Shown here: piece by piece, positions 6,469 to 14,739 of the stretch
Layout of the letters: the number at the start of each line of letters is the position of its first letter
Position numbering within the stretch: position 1 is the first letter of the stretch
Source of the DNA: Cyclobacteriaceae bacterium
Lineage (GTDB): Bacteria > Bacteroidota > Bacteroidia > Cytophagales > Cyclobacteriaceae
Direction of reading: 5' to 3'
Length of the DNA: 45,586 bases
Assembly (NCBI GenBank): GCA_016787755.1
Contig: JAEUUA010000016.1
Location: forward strand, 1 to 45,586
Notes under the pieces: generated by a model
The model's database searches: none
The model's input: only the letters and a program-made list of their open reading frames with translations
What the model was told of the DNA's origin: nothing
Made by a program: the position numbers and the translations under genes

Positions 6469-7932
6469 ATGTCTCATGTGCTCAGCAAATCTACCTTTAT
6501 GTATGGGTGCCAGTGCCCCAAGCGCTTGTACCTGCACAAACATAGCCGCGACTTGCGCAACCCCGATGACGAACAACAACAAGCCATCTTCGACCGTGGC
6601 ACAAACATTGGCGAACTCGCCCGCCAACTTTTTAAGTATGGTGTTGATGCTTCTCCACCCGACAACTATTCTTATCATCTCGCAGTAGCCAAAACAACTG
6701 CACTCATTGCCCGCGATGTGCCCATCATTTACGAAGCGGCCTTTCAATATGAAGGTATACTCTGTGCCGTAGACATCTTAGTAAAGCAAGGAAAACATTG
6801 GTATGCCTTTGAAGTAAAAAGCACGCTCTCGGTTAAAGAGCAACACGTGCAAGATGCCGCCTTGCAATACTATGTAATGATCAACTGCGGCCTGCCCCTG
6901 CAAGACATCTCCATCATCTACTTAGATAGAGAATATGTCCGCAAGGGTGCCCTCGATATTAAACAGTTGTTTACAACTACCTCAGTGCTTACCGAAGTGC
7001 TGGATCAGCAACGGGTTATCAGTAATAAAGTTAAAGTATTAAAGAATGTACTCACTCAACCCGAGCCGCCCGCTATAGCCATTGGTCCGCATTGCTTTGC
7101 TCCTTATGGGTGCGACTTCTCCAATCATTGCTGGGCGCATATGCCCACCGAGAATTCTGTGTTTGAGTTTAACGCTACCACTGCCTGGAAACTCTTTGAT
7201 GCCGGCTATCACCATCTTGATCAAATTCCGGCCGATTATAAATTACCACCCAAAGCAACTTTACAATTAACACAAGCCCGCTCGGGGCAAGTGTATATTG
7301 ATGCCGAATCAATCTGGCAATTTTTGCAACCCATCACCTACCCGCTTTACTTTTTTGATTTTGAAACCATCATGCCCGGCATCCCCGAGTTTGACACCTG
7401 CACACCCTACCAACAAATTCCATTTCAGTTTTCATTGCATATAAAACAACACGCTACTGCCGAACTTGAGCACATTGATTTTTTAGGCGATGGGATTACC
7501 GACCCGCGCCCCGATTTACTGGAAGCCATGCTTACCCACCTCGGCAACACCGGCAGCATCATTTGCTACAACATGAATTTTGAAAAAGGACGCATCACCG
7601 ACCTCGCAAAAACTTACCCGGCCGCGGCTACTCACTTGCATGCGCTCAACCCACGCGTTGTTGATCTCATGGCTCCCTTTCAAAAGCAGTGGTACTATCA
7701 CCCCGAATTTCATGGCCGCTATTCTATTAAAGCTGTATTACCTGTGTTGGTGCCGGAGTTACGTTACGACCAACTGGAGATACCAAATGGAAGCCTCGCC
7801 AGTTTGGTGTATGCAAATCTGAAACACCAGGATGCCATTACCTCCACCTTGCAGCGGCAGGCACTGCGCGAGTATTGTAAACTCGATACGCTGGCGATGG
7901 TAAAATTGTATGAGGTATTGAAAGCTGTTTAA
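6469..7932 (+). CDS. DUF2779 protein: Cas4-like Fe-S nuclease domain plus DEDD-type exonuclease domain
   Basis: A 487-residue protein. Residues 1-225 look like a Cas4/RecB-type PD-(D/E)XK nuclease: E89, D102, E115-V-K117 and QYY at 133-135. It has an N-terminal CQC (14-16) and C209, C215, C221, the one-plus-three cysteine spread typical of 4Fe-4S nucleases. Residues about 290-487 carry a DUF2779 RNase H/DEDD-like domain: FFDFET (D297, E299), CYNMNFEKGR (366-375), VVDLM (D399) and EYCKLDTLAMVKLY (D473). The family's biological role is not established to my knowledge. DNA end processing in repair or defence is a fair inference. It has no operon partner, and unrelated genes lie on both sides. 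Confidence 0.85.
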   Translation: MSHVLSKSTFMYGCQCPKRLYLHKHSRDLRNPDDEQQQAIFDRGTNIGELARQLFKYGVDASPPDNYSYHLAVAKTTALIARDVPIIYEAAFQYEGILCAVDILVKQGKHWYAFEVKSTLSVKEQHVQDAALQYYVMINCGLPLQDISIIYLDREYVRKGALDIKQLFTTTSVLTEVLDQQRVISNKVKVLKNVLTQPEPPAIAIGPHCFAPYGCDFSNHCWAHMPTENSVFEFNATTAWKLFDAGYHHLDQIPADYKLPPKATLQLTQARSGQVYIDAESIWQFLQPITYPLYFFDFETIMPGIPEFDTCTPYQQIPFQFSLHIKQHATAELEHIDFLGDGITDPRPDLLEAMLTHLGNTGSIICYNMNFEKGRITDLAKTYPAAATHLHALNPRVVDLMAPFQKQWYYHPEFHGRYSIKAVLPVLVPELRYDQLEIPNGSLASLVYANLKHQDAITSTLQRQALREYCKLDTLAMVKLYEVLKAV

Positions 7933-7944
7933 TTATTGGGCGTT

Positions 7945-8074
7945 ACCTTCATTATCATTTCGGTTGGCAATTCGGTCGGGCTATCGCTGCAAGTCCTCGC
8001 TCGTTCCCTACCGAAAAAGGCTGGCGAGTAGCGACAGCCCAACCCTGCGTTGCTTACCGCAATGGTAATGAAGG
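7945..8074. repeat. 130-bp imperfect palindrome (REP-like hairpin element)
   Basis: The outer arms CCTTCATTATCATT (7946-7959) and AATGGTAATGAAGG (8061-8074) and the inner arms GGGCTATCGCT (7978-7988) and AGCGACAGCCC (8030-8040) would fold into a long interrupted hairpin. It starts 12 bp after the DUF2779 stop codon, so it could stabilise or end that transcript. It is probably an interspersed palindrome family in this genome. Confidence 0.65.
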
Positions 8075-8096
8075 CAAGGAATGAAGGGCACGCCTT

Positions 8097-8131
8097 GTTA
8101 GTAGTTAGTAGTTAGTAGTTAGTCGTTAGTG
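8097..8131. repeat. Heptamer tandem repeat GTTAGTA x5
   Basis: Three exact GTTAGTA units are followed by GTTAGTC and GTTAGTG. The repeat is non-coding, between two convergent genes. Confidence 0.8.
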
Positions 8132-8206
8132 TTGAGTTTTTAGTGGCTCTTGGGAATCAGGAATTGTCAATTATAAACTATCCATGATACGCTTCCGTTT
8201 TACAGG

Positions 8207-9154
8207 CTATTGATTATTCAGTACATAGTCGACTAAGGAAGCAGAGAGTTCATTCATCAGTTGTTCCAGGGTTCTTTTAAAATTCTCAAACGGTTTTTTT
8301 ACCTGGCCATTCTTGTCAAAATAATCTTCTTGTGTAACACCTTCCGTAATTTGACCGTCAGCGCTCCCGGTAATAAAACTTAACCGCATGCCGCTCTCGT
8401 GCATGTCAATGTGAAAGCGGTATTCAACATCACCAAATAAATCAACCCCCAGGATGCGGGAAACAAGAACTCCTTTTCTTCGCCCCACGATCTTTACTGC
8501 TTCATTGTCGACCGAGGTCATGAAGTTCTCGTCTTGATAGTGATCGTGGTTGTTGTACCAACGCAAGGTACGTGCGTACAACTCGGGCTTGCTTACGCCC
8601 TCAACAACAATCTCTATAGGTGGCACGCCTTCCGGGGTAAAGGTAAACTGGGGGATTACCAGTTTGAGTTTGTTACTTCGCTTGGTAAAATCATGTTCAT
8701 TAATTTTGATGATTTCCCCGGCCTGTATGGCGGCCTCAAAATTTACGGCTTGCTTATAAATCTCCTGATCAAGCTTTTCGAATGACGCACCAATGGTGAT
8801 AACGCCCGAAAGTTCATCCGGTTTATTTTTTGAGGTGACCTTGCTAAACGATTCGATGGGATATGCATTCCCGTGGTAGGCATAACTGATACCTTCTGCG
8901 ATGGTTTTATACTCCGTATGCGTGCCTATCCCTAACAATTTATTGGGCACATTGATCAATTTTTTTTGGGGGGTGGTGATGTACCTGAAATCTCCTGACG
9001 TAGGATCACTCCCTTTTCCCAGCAAAATTACATCTCCTTTTTTGAGGGTGAGGGTATCAAAAATCAGGATAGGGCCGTCAATCTTTTTGCCGGGTATTTG
9101 AGCAAACGCGGAATGGCTGAAGATGAACAAACCAATGATGAAAAAATTTTTCAT
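8207..9154 (-). CDS. Secreted DUF4468-like protein
   Basis: A 315-residue protein with a clear signal peptide (MKNFFIIGLFIFSHSAFAQ), so periplasmic or outer-membrane associated. The N-terminal half (GPILIFDTLTLKKGDVILLG) is unassigned. The segment around residues 175-260 resembles the TBP-like DUF4468 fold: an ARTLRWYNNHDH helix, VDNEAVKIVGRRKG, and a beta strand pair YRFHIDMHESGMRLSF. The C-terminal helix (FKRTLEQLMNELSASLVDYV) also fits. The function of these Bacteroidota proteins is unknown. No partner gene is adjacent, and the WG-repeat gene upstream is divergent. The DUF4468 link is from motif memory and moderately sure. Confidence 0.75.
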   Translation of the reverse strand: MKNFFIIGLFIFSHSAFAQIPGKKIDGPILIFDTLTLKKGDVILLGKGSDPTSGDFRYITTPQKKLINVPNKLLGIGTHTEYKTIAEGISYAYHGNAYPIESFSKVTSKNKPDELSGVITIGASFEKLDQEIYKQAVNFEAAIQAGEIIKINEHDFTKRSNKLKLVIPQFTFTPEGVPPIEIVVEGVSKPELYARTLRWYNNHDHYQDENFMTSVDNEAVKIVGRRKGVLVSRILGVDLFGDVEYRFHIDMHESGMRLSFITGSADGQITEGVTQEDYFDKNGQVKKPFENFKRTLEQLMNELSASLVDYVLNNQ

Positions 9155-9303
9155 GGTAGCGGGTTTAAAATAAATGTGTGCTGGTTTGGTGCACTCAGGC
9201 TAGCACACACTCACCATTGTTGAGGGCAGTGCGCTTACTTCACCAATTCTATTGTCGGCAGGTTTTACTACCAGACGAACGTAGCCAGTTATCCAGACTG
9301 CGC

Positions 9304-9325
9304 TGTCAGGTCGAAAGACCTGACA
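9304..9325. repeat. Perfect 9-bp hairpin with GAAA tetraloop
   Basis: TGTCAGGTC, loop GAAA, GACCTGACA. The stem core GTCAGGT recurs in the hairpin at 9629-9650, so both belong to one interspersed palindrome family. Confidence 0.75.
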
Positions 9326-9628
9326 ACATATAAAAAGTGCACTTACTTCGCCAAAAAATTCGTGTACCTATTAATTGGTCAATGTAAGCATCATTCCATA
9401 CAATAACTAGTTGAAAATCGGAAGGTCATGTGCACGAGTGATGGAGAATGAATGCTCGGTGAAAACACCGCCCACGGGCAAGAATTATGATTTTAATAAA
9501 TTATTCCTTTGAATAATTGTCGGTCTGTTATACTTCCCAACGGAGTCTCCGAGAGCGATTGGCTGAGGAGAGCTGGGACTCCGCGTGGATTAAAAGAAGA
9601 AACTCATAAATAGAAACATTTCTATTGT

Positions 9629-9650
9629 CGTCAGGTTTTGCAACCTGACG
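9629..9650. repeat. Perfect 9-bp hairpin of the GTCAGGT family
   Basis: CGTCAGGTT, loop TTGC, AACCTGACG. The surrounding 42 bp (9624-9665) match 9251-9292 with few differences, including the shared tail AGCCAGTTAT. The earlier copy has lost palindromic symmetry. Confidence 0.75.
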
Positions 9651-9750
9651 AACTTAGCCAGTTATAGCCGTGGATGGGGAGTTGCGACCGGTGATCACCA
9701 ACCAAAGGTTTAAATTTTTCCTTCCAAAAAAAAGTATTGCAGTCGGCCTT

Positions 9751-9782
9751 GTTGTAATGACTTTATATTAAATTACCTTTTG
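9751..9782 (+). promoter_or_regulatory. Possible Bacteroidota-type promoter for the WG-repeat gene
   Basis: GTTG at 9751-9754 and TACCTTTTG at 9774-9782 are 19 bp apart, close to the TTTG/TAnnTTTG pattern, though the -7 box has an extra T. The box ends 14 bp before the ATG at 9797. Confidence 0.4.
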
Positions 9783-9796
9783 TTAACCCCACTCCT

Positions 9797-11020
9797 ATGC
9801 AAAAGATTTTTCTTCTACTCGTGTTTATCACGTTCACCTTGCCATCACTCAGCCAATCGTTGTTGATCGCAGCAAAAGAAAAGGACAAAAAATATGGCTA
9901 TATCAATACACAAGGTAACTACGTAATTGCCCCTTCCTTTGACGAGGCCGGTGCATTCTATCAAGGCATTGCCGTTGTGAGAAAAGGAAAAAAAGTGGGA
10001 GTCATCAATGCCAAAGGAGAATTCATCGTACCCCCCCTCTACGAGGATGCTATCTATTATGCACCCGAAGGAAAGGTGAGCGTAAAGAAGGCGGGTAAGT
10101 GGGGTGTTATCGATCAATCAGGCAAGATTATTATCCCGATTATCCATGAATTTATCTCAGTATTTATCAACGGCTATGTAGTGGCAGGAAAGTACATTGG
10201 TAAAAAACAATTTGCCAACATGATTTGTCCTGTTGTTTTAAATGAACAGAATGAAGTGATTTTTGAAGTCGGCAAGCCGATCACTGAAGATCCGGAAAAC
10301 CTTATTGAGTATGACTGCTTCAATTTGTTTTTGCCAGGATACGCCAACAAAAGAAATAATGCGTATTCCAACGGGTGGCCCATAGTACGTGAAGGAATTT
10401 TAGTACTCAAGGAATTGCCCGAAGGTACTCCTGATTATGCCAATTTCCTGGCACTGGATGTGCGCACCGGTAAATCATTTTCTTTTCCTCAGGGGTTCCA
10501 GCCCGTGAATAATTCTTTTGCTTTTCGCGAAGGAACAATTGCTATGGAAATTCCGGAATCCAAGCGTGAAGATTTTGGAGATACCGGAATGGGATTTTAT
10601 GACACCACTAGTTTTACAACCGGATACATGAAGGAAGTTTTATCCGAGTGGGTAGATCATAACGTGCAACCGTTTTTTAATGGAGTCGCAGCGCTTGAGA
10701 AAGATGAGCGCTGGATTTTTATCAATCGTGATTTTATTGTGATGAGTGAAACCCAATTATCACCCAAAGAATATAAGGCCTTTCCGCCCATGTATTTTAA
10801 CGGCCTCATTGGTTTTTGGAAGAATGGTAAAGCAGGATTTGTTGATATTACAGGTAAGGAAGTGATTCCCTTCACGCTCGAAGAGTATCACCCTTTTGAG
10901 TATGATGTTACCCCGGCTAAGCAAAATGGATTTTATGGATTGTTGCGAAAAGATGGCTCCTGGGCTGTGCCTCCCAAGTTTGAAGATCTGCAAATGGGCC
11001 CTTGCCCCTGCTTCCATTAG
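9797..11020 (+). CDS. Secreted WG-repeat protein
   Basis: A 407-residue protein with a signal peptide (MQKIFLLLVFITFTLPSLSQS). WG beta-repeats occur in two clusters. Residues about 30-120 include KKYGYINTQGNYVIAPSFDE, KKVGVINAKGEFIVPPLYED and GKWGVIDQSGKIIIPIIHE. Residues about 300-400 include WIFINRDF, GKAGFVDITGKEVIPF and NGFYGLLRKDGSWAVPPKFED. A non-repeat insert of about 150 residues separates them. The function of WG repeats is unknown; they probably form a beta-propeller-like binding surface. The C-terminus MGPCPCFH has two close cysteines. It stands alone, convergent with the Rieske gene. Confidence 0.88.
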   Translation: MQKIFLLLVFITFTLPSLSQSLLIAAKEKDKKYGYINTQGNYVIAPSFDEAGAFYQGIAVVRKGKKVGVINAKGEFIVPPLYEDAIYYAPEGKVSVKKAGKWGVIDQSGKIIIPIIHEFISVFINGYVVAGKYIGKKQFANMICPVVLNEQNEVIFEVGKPITEDPENLIEYDCFNLFLPGYANKRNNAYSNGWPIVREGILVLKELPEGTPDYANFLALDVRTGKSFSFPQGFQPVNNSFAFREGTIAMEIPESKREDFGDTGMGFYDTTSFTTGYMKEVLSEWVDHNVQPFFNGVAALEKDERWIFINRDFIVMSETQLSPKEYKAFPPMYFNGLIGFWKNGKAGFVDITGKEVIPFTLEEYHPFEYDVTPAKQNGFYGLLRKDGSWAVPPKFEDLQMGPCPCFH

Positions 11021-11135
11021 ATTTCGTAAATCCTATGGGTAACTAAAAATCTCTGCACGTGATAAATACAACTTTTGTATGGTGGGCAGTAGTTTTCCTT
11101 ATTGAGTAACACGTACATACAATTGTCCATTGAAC

Positions 11136-11152
11136 ATTGTCAAATTGACAAT
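11136..11152. repeat. TTGTCAA/TTGACAA palindrome
   Basis: ATTGTCAA-A-TTGACAAT is a perfect dyad just beyond the Rieske stop codon. A 14-bp version lies at 14667-14680, upstream of ligD, and a half site near 8164. It could be a terminator-free spacer motif or a regulator site. Confidence 0.5.
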
Positions 11153-11157
11153 TTAAT

Positions 11158-12210
11158 TTATGTTACCCAATGCAGTGTTTGAGGCTGAATGGGATTTATG
11201 AAAGGCTGATTGTTTTGTTGCGCCAATGCCCACAGTCGTTTAATCTCATAATACCACCGCGCTTGCATATCTGGTTCGCCTATAAGCATGAGCGTGGGTT
11301 TTGATTTTAATCCTTCATGTAACTTATTGAACACGCCTAAGTCTTGCCCGATAAACTGTTTGCCTAATCGCTTCAATGGCCACCACAAAATACGAGTGAG
11401 AGGTAACGAACTATAAAAAATATGTGTGAGTTCTGTTTCCTTTTCATTGATGGGCGTGAGTACTGTGATGGAAATCACCTGGTGCTTCTCGCCTACTAAA
11501 ATATGTTCGGTTCGGATGCCCGGAATCTCAAACGTAATTTCGGTAGAGGAGCCGCCTTTCAACACACTATATCCTTTTGAGTTGGAAGACGGAGCATGAC
11601 GAACCATCTTGAATCCCTTTGCCGTAGGGGCAAAGTTCTTTTCTTTAATCTTTAACTTTTTGGCCGAGCGCCAATACCACGACTGATGAACGAAGGTAAC
11701 ATGCGAAGGATCGATCAAACCGATTACTGAGTGATCAATGTCGGCAGGCATGGTTACAGTTTCAACATGCAAAAAGTTTTTTGCAGGATCGAGCAATAAG
11801 TTGGGTGGTGGTTCGATCGGAATCGTGTTGGGTAACTTCTTCTCAGGAATGTAGACCCAAATGGTTCCACTCACTTCTTCACAAGGATATTTATATACTT
11901 TAATCTTAGAAATGTCAATTGTATTGTCGGGTGGCAGCGCAGGTATTTCTTTACACACTCCATTCGTATCAAACTTCCATCCGTGATAACAACATTGCAG
12001 GGTGCAATTCTTAAACCACCCTTGTGATAAGGGCACACCCCGATGAGCACAATTATCGCGCAACGCAAAGGGTTTACCCTGTTCATCGCGACCAAAGACA
12101 ATTTTCTCACCCAACATCTCTTTGCCAATTAATTTTCCGGTTTTCAACGATGAACCATGAAAAGCGAGGTACCAAAGATTTTTTAAATAAAGAGATGCTT
12201 CTGCGGCCAT
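11158..12210 (-). CDS. Rieske [2Fe-2S] ring-hydroxylating oxygenase, large subunit type
   Basis: A 350-residue protein. The N-terminal Rieske domain has C54-A-H56 and C73-x2-H76, which bind the 2Fe-2S cluster. The catalytic domain has the mononuclear iron site in DIDHSVIGLIDPSHVTFVH (D167, H170, H175). The overall layout resembles the pheophorbide a oxygenase/vanillate demethylase group, which pass electrons from a separate reductase to activate O2. No reductase or ferredoxin gene is adjacent, and the substrate cannot be told. It is cytosolic, with no export signal. It lies 127 bp downstream of ligD on the same strand. Confidence 0.88.
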   Translation of the reverse strand: MAAEASLYLKNLWYLAFHGSSLKTGKLIGKEMLGEKIVFGRDEQGKPFALRDNCAHRGVPLSQGWFKNCTLQCCYHGWKFDTNGVCKEIPALPPDNTIDISKIKVYKYPCEEVSGTIWVYIPEKKLPNTIPIEPPPNLLLDPAKNFLHVETVTMPADIDHSVIGLIDPSHVTFVHQSWYWRSAKKLKIKEKNFAPTAKGFKMVRHAPSSNSKGYSVLKGGSSTEITFEIPGIRTEHILVGEKHQVISITVLTPINEKETELTHIFYSSLPLTRILWWPLKRLGKQFIGQDLGVFNKLHEGLKSKPTLMLIGEPDMQARWYYEIKRLWALAQQNNQPFINPIQPQTLHWVT

Positions 12211-12337
12211 GTTTATAAACTAAATACGTTCTGCAAGGTCGGAATTTTTAACCGCAAAGTCGCAGAGGCGCCAGGGATTTGTTTGGAAACTGTGTCAGAC
12301 TGAGCCTGTCAAAGTCCATCTGTTCTTAGTTTATAAA

Positions 12338-14656
12338 TTAACTCAAATCAGGTCTCAACCGAACAAACACCGGCTCACGAAATTGGTGATCTTTGGTGAT
12401 CATCGAGTAGCTAATCTCGGCCATCAGTTTAGGTTCAATCCATGTACTGATCTTTTCATCCATTACCTTATCGGGAATGGGTTTCTTTATTTGGTTGAGC
12501 GACTTTATCTGTTTAAAAATTTCTTTAATCAGGGCATCATCAAACCCCGTTCCTACCTTGCCCCGATACATAAACTTCTCGCCATCGCGTTCAGCAATAT
12601 GAAGCCCGCCAAAGGTTTGACTTCGATTTCCTTTGCCTTCACTATATCCTAAAATACAACACTCACGCGTGTTGCGCACCTTAACTTTCTTCCACAAATC
12701 TGAGCGCTTGCCGGGGAAATACTTTCCGGTTTTTTCTTTAGAAATGATTCCTTCCAATTGATGTTCGCGCGCAGCATCAAAAAGCGCCTGGCCATCATCC
12801 ACCGCTTCGCTGATGCGATACGGGGTTTCGGGTTTAATCGCATCGCGCATCCACGCACGTCTTTTAAGCAACGGTTCATGTATCAAACTTCGGCCATCCA
12901 GATACAAACAATCAAAAATGTAACAATACACGGGGCTCGTGCGGCTGTTCTTTTGAATCGTTGTTTCGCCCGTACTCATTAACCGGTGAATCACTTTTTT
13001 AAAATCTGCTTTGCCACTTTTATCGAGGCAGACGATTTCGGCATCGAACAATCCACAGGTGGCGCGGAATGCTTTATCGGCTACAGCCAATTCCGGAAAT
13101 TGTTTGGTTACATCGTTTTGGTTGCGGGTCATGATGCGCACGTGTCCATCTTCCAGGGAAATCAGGGCGCGAATGCCATCCCATTTTATTTCGTGCAAAT
13201 ACTCCTCACCTGCAGGTGGTTGTTCTGCGCTGCCCGAGAGCATGGGTTCAATCTGATCATGAATGAAATTTACTTGCGGTGAATCTACCCGCTCCAATAG
13301 CCACTCTTTAGGTTTTATTTTATAGATGCGATACTCACCATTTACTTCCTTGCTACTTAACCGAAAATAAAATCCGTCTTTCTTATCTTTCGTGATCGTG
13401 TATTTTCCTAATGCATAAATCCACATTTCACCGGCTCCATATTGACCTTTCGGGATTTGGCCATCGAAGGTTAAATACTTCATGGGGTGATCTTCTGTTT
13501 GCACCGCCAATCGCTTCACGCCCGGATAAGGTGGCAAGCCCCGCGGAACAGCCCACGATTTTAATACTCCGTCTTGCTCTAATCGCAAATCATAATGCAG
13601 GTTAGTAGCATGGTGCCTATGCACCACAAAGTTGGTACCCGGGCCTTCCATAATTTTTGCCAGCGGCTCCGGTGTTTTATTAAAGTCACGCTTCTTCGTG
13701 TAGGCTTCCAGTTGCTCCGGGGTTTTGTGTTTTTTAGAAAACGGCAACTTTTTTTCTTTCACCACTTTTACTGTGCGATGCGTATGTAACTCCACAGCAC
13801 ATGCATCCATACCTTCCCAGGCATCGCCATCATTCACTACTTTATCCACAGCATTTCGAATGGTGAACTCCATCGGGCTTTTCAACGCTGCTATTTCATC
13901 CCACGTAAGGGGCATTGAAACCGGAGCCCCATGCCTGCCGCGCAAGCTATACGGGGATACAATACTTTGGCCGGAACGAATTCTAAAAATATCGATTAAC
14001 ACCCGACCCTTGCGCGCTTCTTTTTTTATTTGAAGCGTTGTTTCGCGCACGTTGCGTTCGGTATACGGTGAAGCAATTGATTGTGCCGCTTCAAACACGG
14101 TATGGAAATCCCAGCGCGGTTCAATGGGGCAACAGATATGAATGCCCTTGCCTCCGGTTGTTTTTGCAAAGCAGGTGTAGCCTAATGTCTCAATGTAATT
14201 TTTTAAGTCGAGTGCCAATGAAACTATTTTCGTGAAATCGTATACTTCCGGAGGATCAAGATCAAACACCATGTAGTCGGGATTTTCGTAATTGGGCTTG
14301 CGACTATGCAGCTGATGTAATTCCAACGAAGCCAGATTGGCGAGCCACACCAAGGTAGCTGGTTCGGTGGCAATGATGTAATCTTTCTTTTCTTTGCCCA
14401 ACGTTACAAACTCAATCCAATCGGGTGCCCACTCGGGTCTGTTCTTCTGATAAAAGTTTTCGCCTCCTACTCCATCGGGAAAACGAATTAATGTGAGTGC
14501 ACGACCTTTTACATGCTGAAGCAATGTGGGAGCAATCTTCAAATAGTATTCAATGATTTCCGCTTTGGTAATTTCATCTTCAGGGAAAAGAATTTTTCCC
14601 AGGTTGGATAATTCCAACTTACGCTTTCCTACCTGAGTCCATTGTTTCTTAGCCAT
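12338..14656 (-). CDS. ligD: Multidomain ATP-dependent DNA ligase LigD (Pol-PE-Lig)
   Basis: A 772-residue protein with the three activities of bacterial end joining. Residues 13-290 form the primase-polymerase domain (metal-binding D132 and D134 in FDLDP, D222 in LIDIFR). Residues about 325-455 form the 3'-phosphoesterase (H348, H354, D356, R358 in HHATNLHYDLR; H390). Residues about 465-770 form the ligase with the adenylated lysine K491 in EIKWDGIRA and a C-terminal OB fold. The order Pol-PE-Lig matches the mycobacterial arrangement rather than the PE-Lig-Pol of Pseudomonas. Its usual partner Ku is not in this window. A TTGTCAATTGACAA palindrome sits 10 bp upstream of the start codon. Confidence 0.95.
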   Translation of the reverse strand: MAKKQWTQVGKRKLELSNLGKILFPEDEITKAEIIEYYLKIAPTLLQHVKGRALTLIRFPDGVGGENFYQKNRPEWAPDWIEFVTLGKEKKDYIIATEPATLVWLANLASLELHQLHSRKPNYENPDYMVFDLDPPEVYDFTKIVSLALDLKNYIETLGYTCFAKTTGGKGIHICCPIEPRWDFHTVFEAAQSIASPYTERNVRETTLQIKKEARKGRVLIDIFRIRSGQSIVSPYSLRGRHGAPVSMPLTWDEIAALKSPMEFTIRNAVDKVVNDGDAWEGMDACAVELHTHRTVKVVKEKKLPFSKKHKTPEQLEAYTKKRDFNKTPEPLAKIMEGPGTNFVVHRHHATNLHYDLRLEQDGVLKSWAVPRGLPPYPGVKRLAVQTEDHPMKYLTFDGQIPKGQYGAGEMWIYALGKYTITKDKKDGFYFRLSSKEVNGEYRIYKIKPKEWLLERVDSPQVNFIHDQIEPMLSGSAEQPPAGEEYLHEIKWDGIRALISLEDGHVRIMTRNQNDVTKQFPELAVADKAFRATCGLFDAEIVCLDKSGKADFKKVIHRLMSTGETTIQKNSRTSPVYCYIFDCLYLDGRSLIHEPLLKRRAWMRDAIKPETPYRISEAVDDGQALFDAAREHQLEGIISKEKTGKYFPGKRSDLWKKVKVRNTRECCILGYSEGKGNRSQTFGGLHIAERDGEKFMYRGKVGTGFDDALIKEIFKQIKSLNQIKKPIPDKVMDEKISTWIEPKLMAEISYSMITKDHQFREPVFVRLRPDLS

Positions 14657-14666
14657 CCTTTAAAAA

Positions 14667-14680
14667 TTGTCAATTGACAA
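14667..14680. repeat. TTGTCAATTGACAA palindrome upstream of ligD
   Basis: A perfect 14-bp dyad 10 bp before the ligD start, related to the one at 11136-11152. It is either a dispersed motif or an operator; the sequence alone does not decide. Confidence 0.5.
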
Positions 14681-14739
14681 CTGATAAACTGATCCGTGAT
14701 ACTTGTTTATAACTACTCATGAGATATAGGCGAGTTGAT

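Larger units (their letters stand above)
9155..9796. other. 640-bp spacer with interspersed hairpins between divergent genes
   Basis: I find no gene. The spacer carries three copies or remnants of a GTCAGGT palindrome (9251-9292, 9304-9325, 9624-9665), a CGGTG-AAAA-CACCG hairpin (9457-9470), CGGAGTC/GACTCCG arms (9541-9583), and a likely promoter for the WG-repeat gene at its right end. Confidence 0.6.

Noticed and set aside
8097..8131. Possible CRISPR-like array
   Set aside because: The units are heptamers without spacers, so it is a simple tandem repeat.
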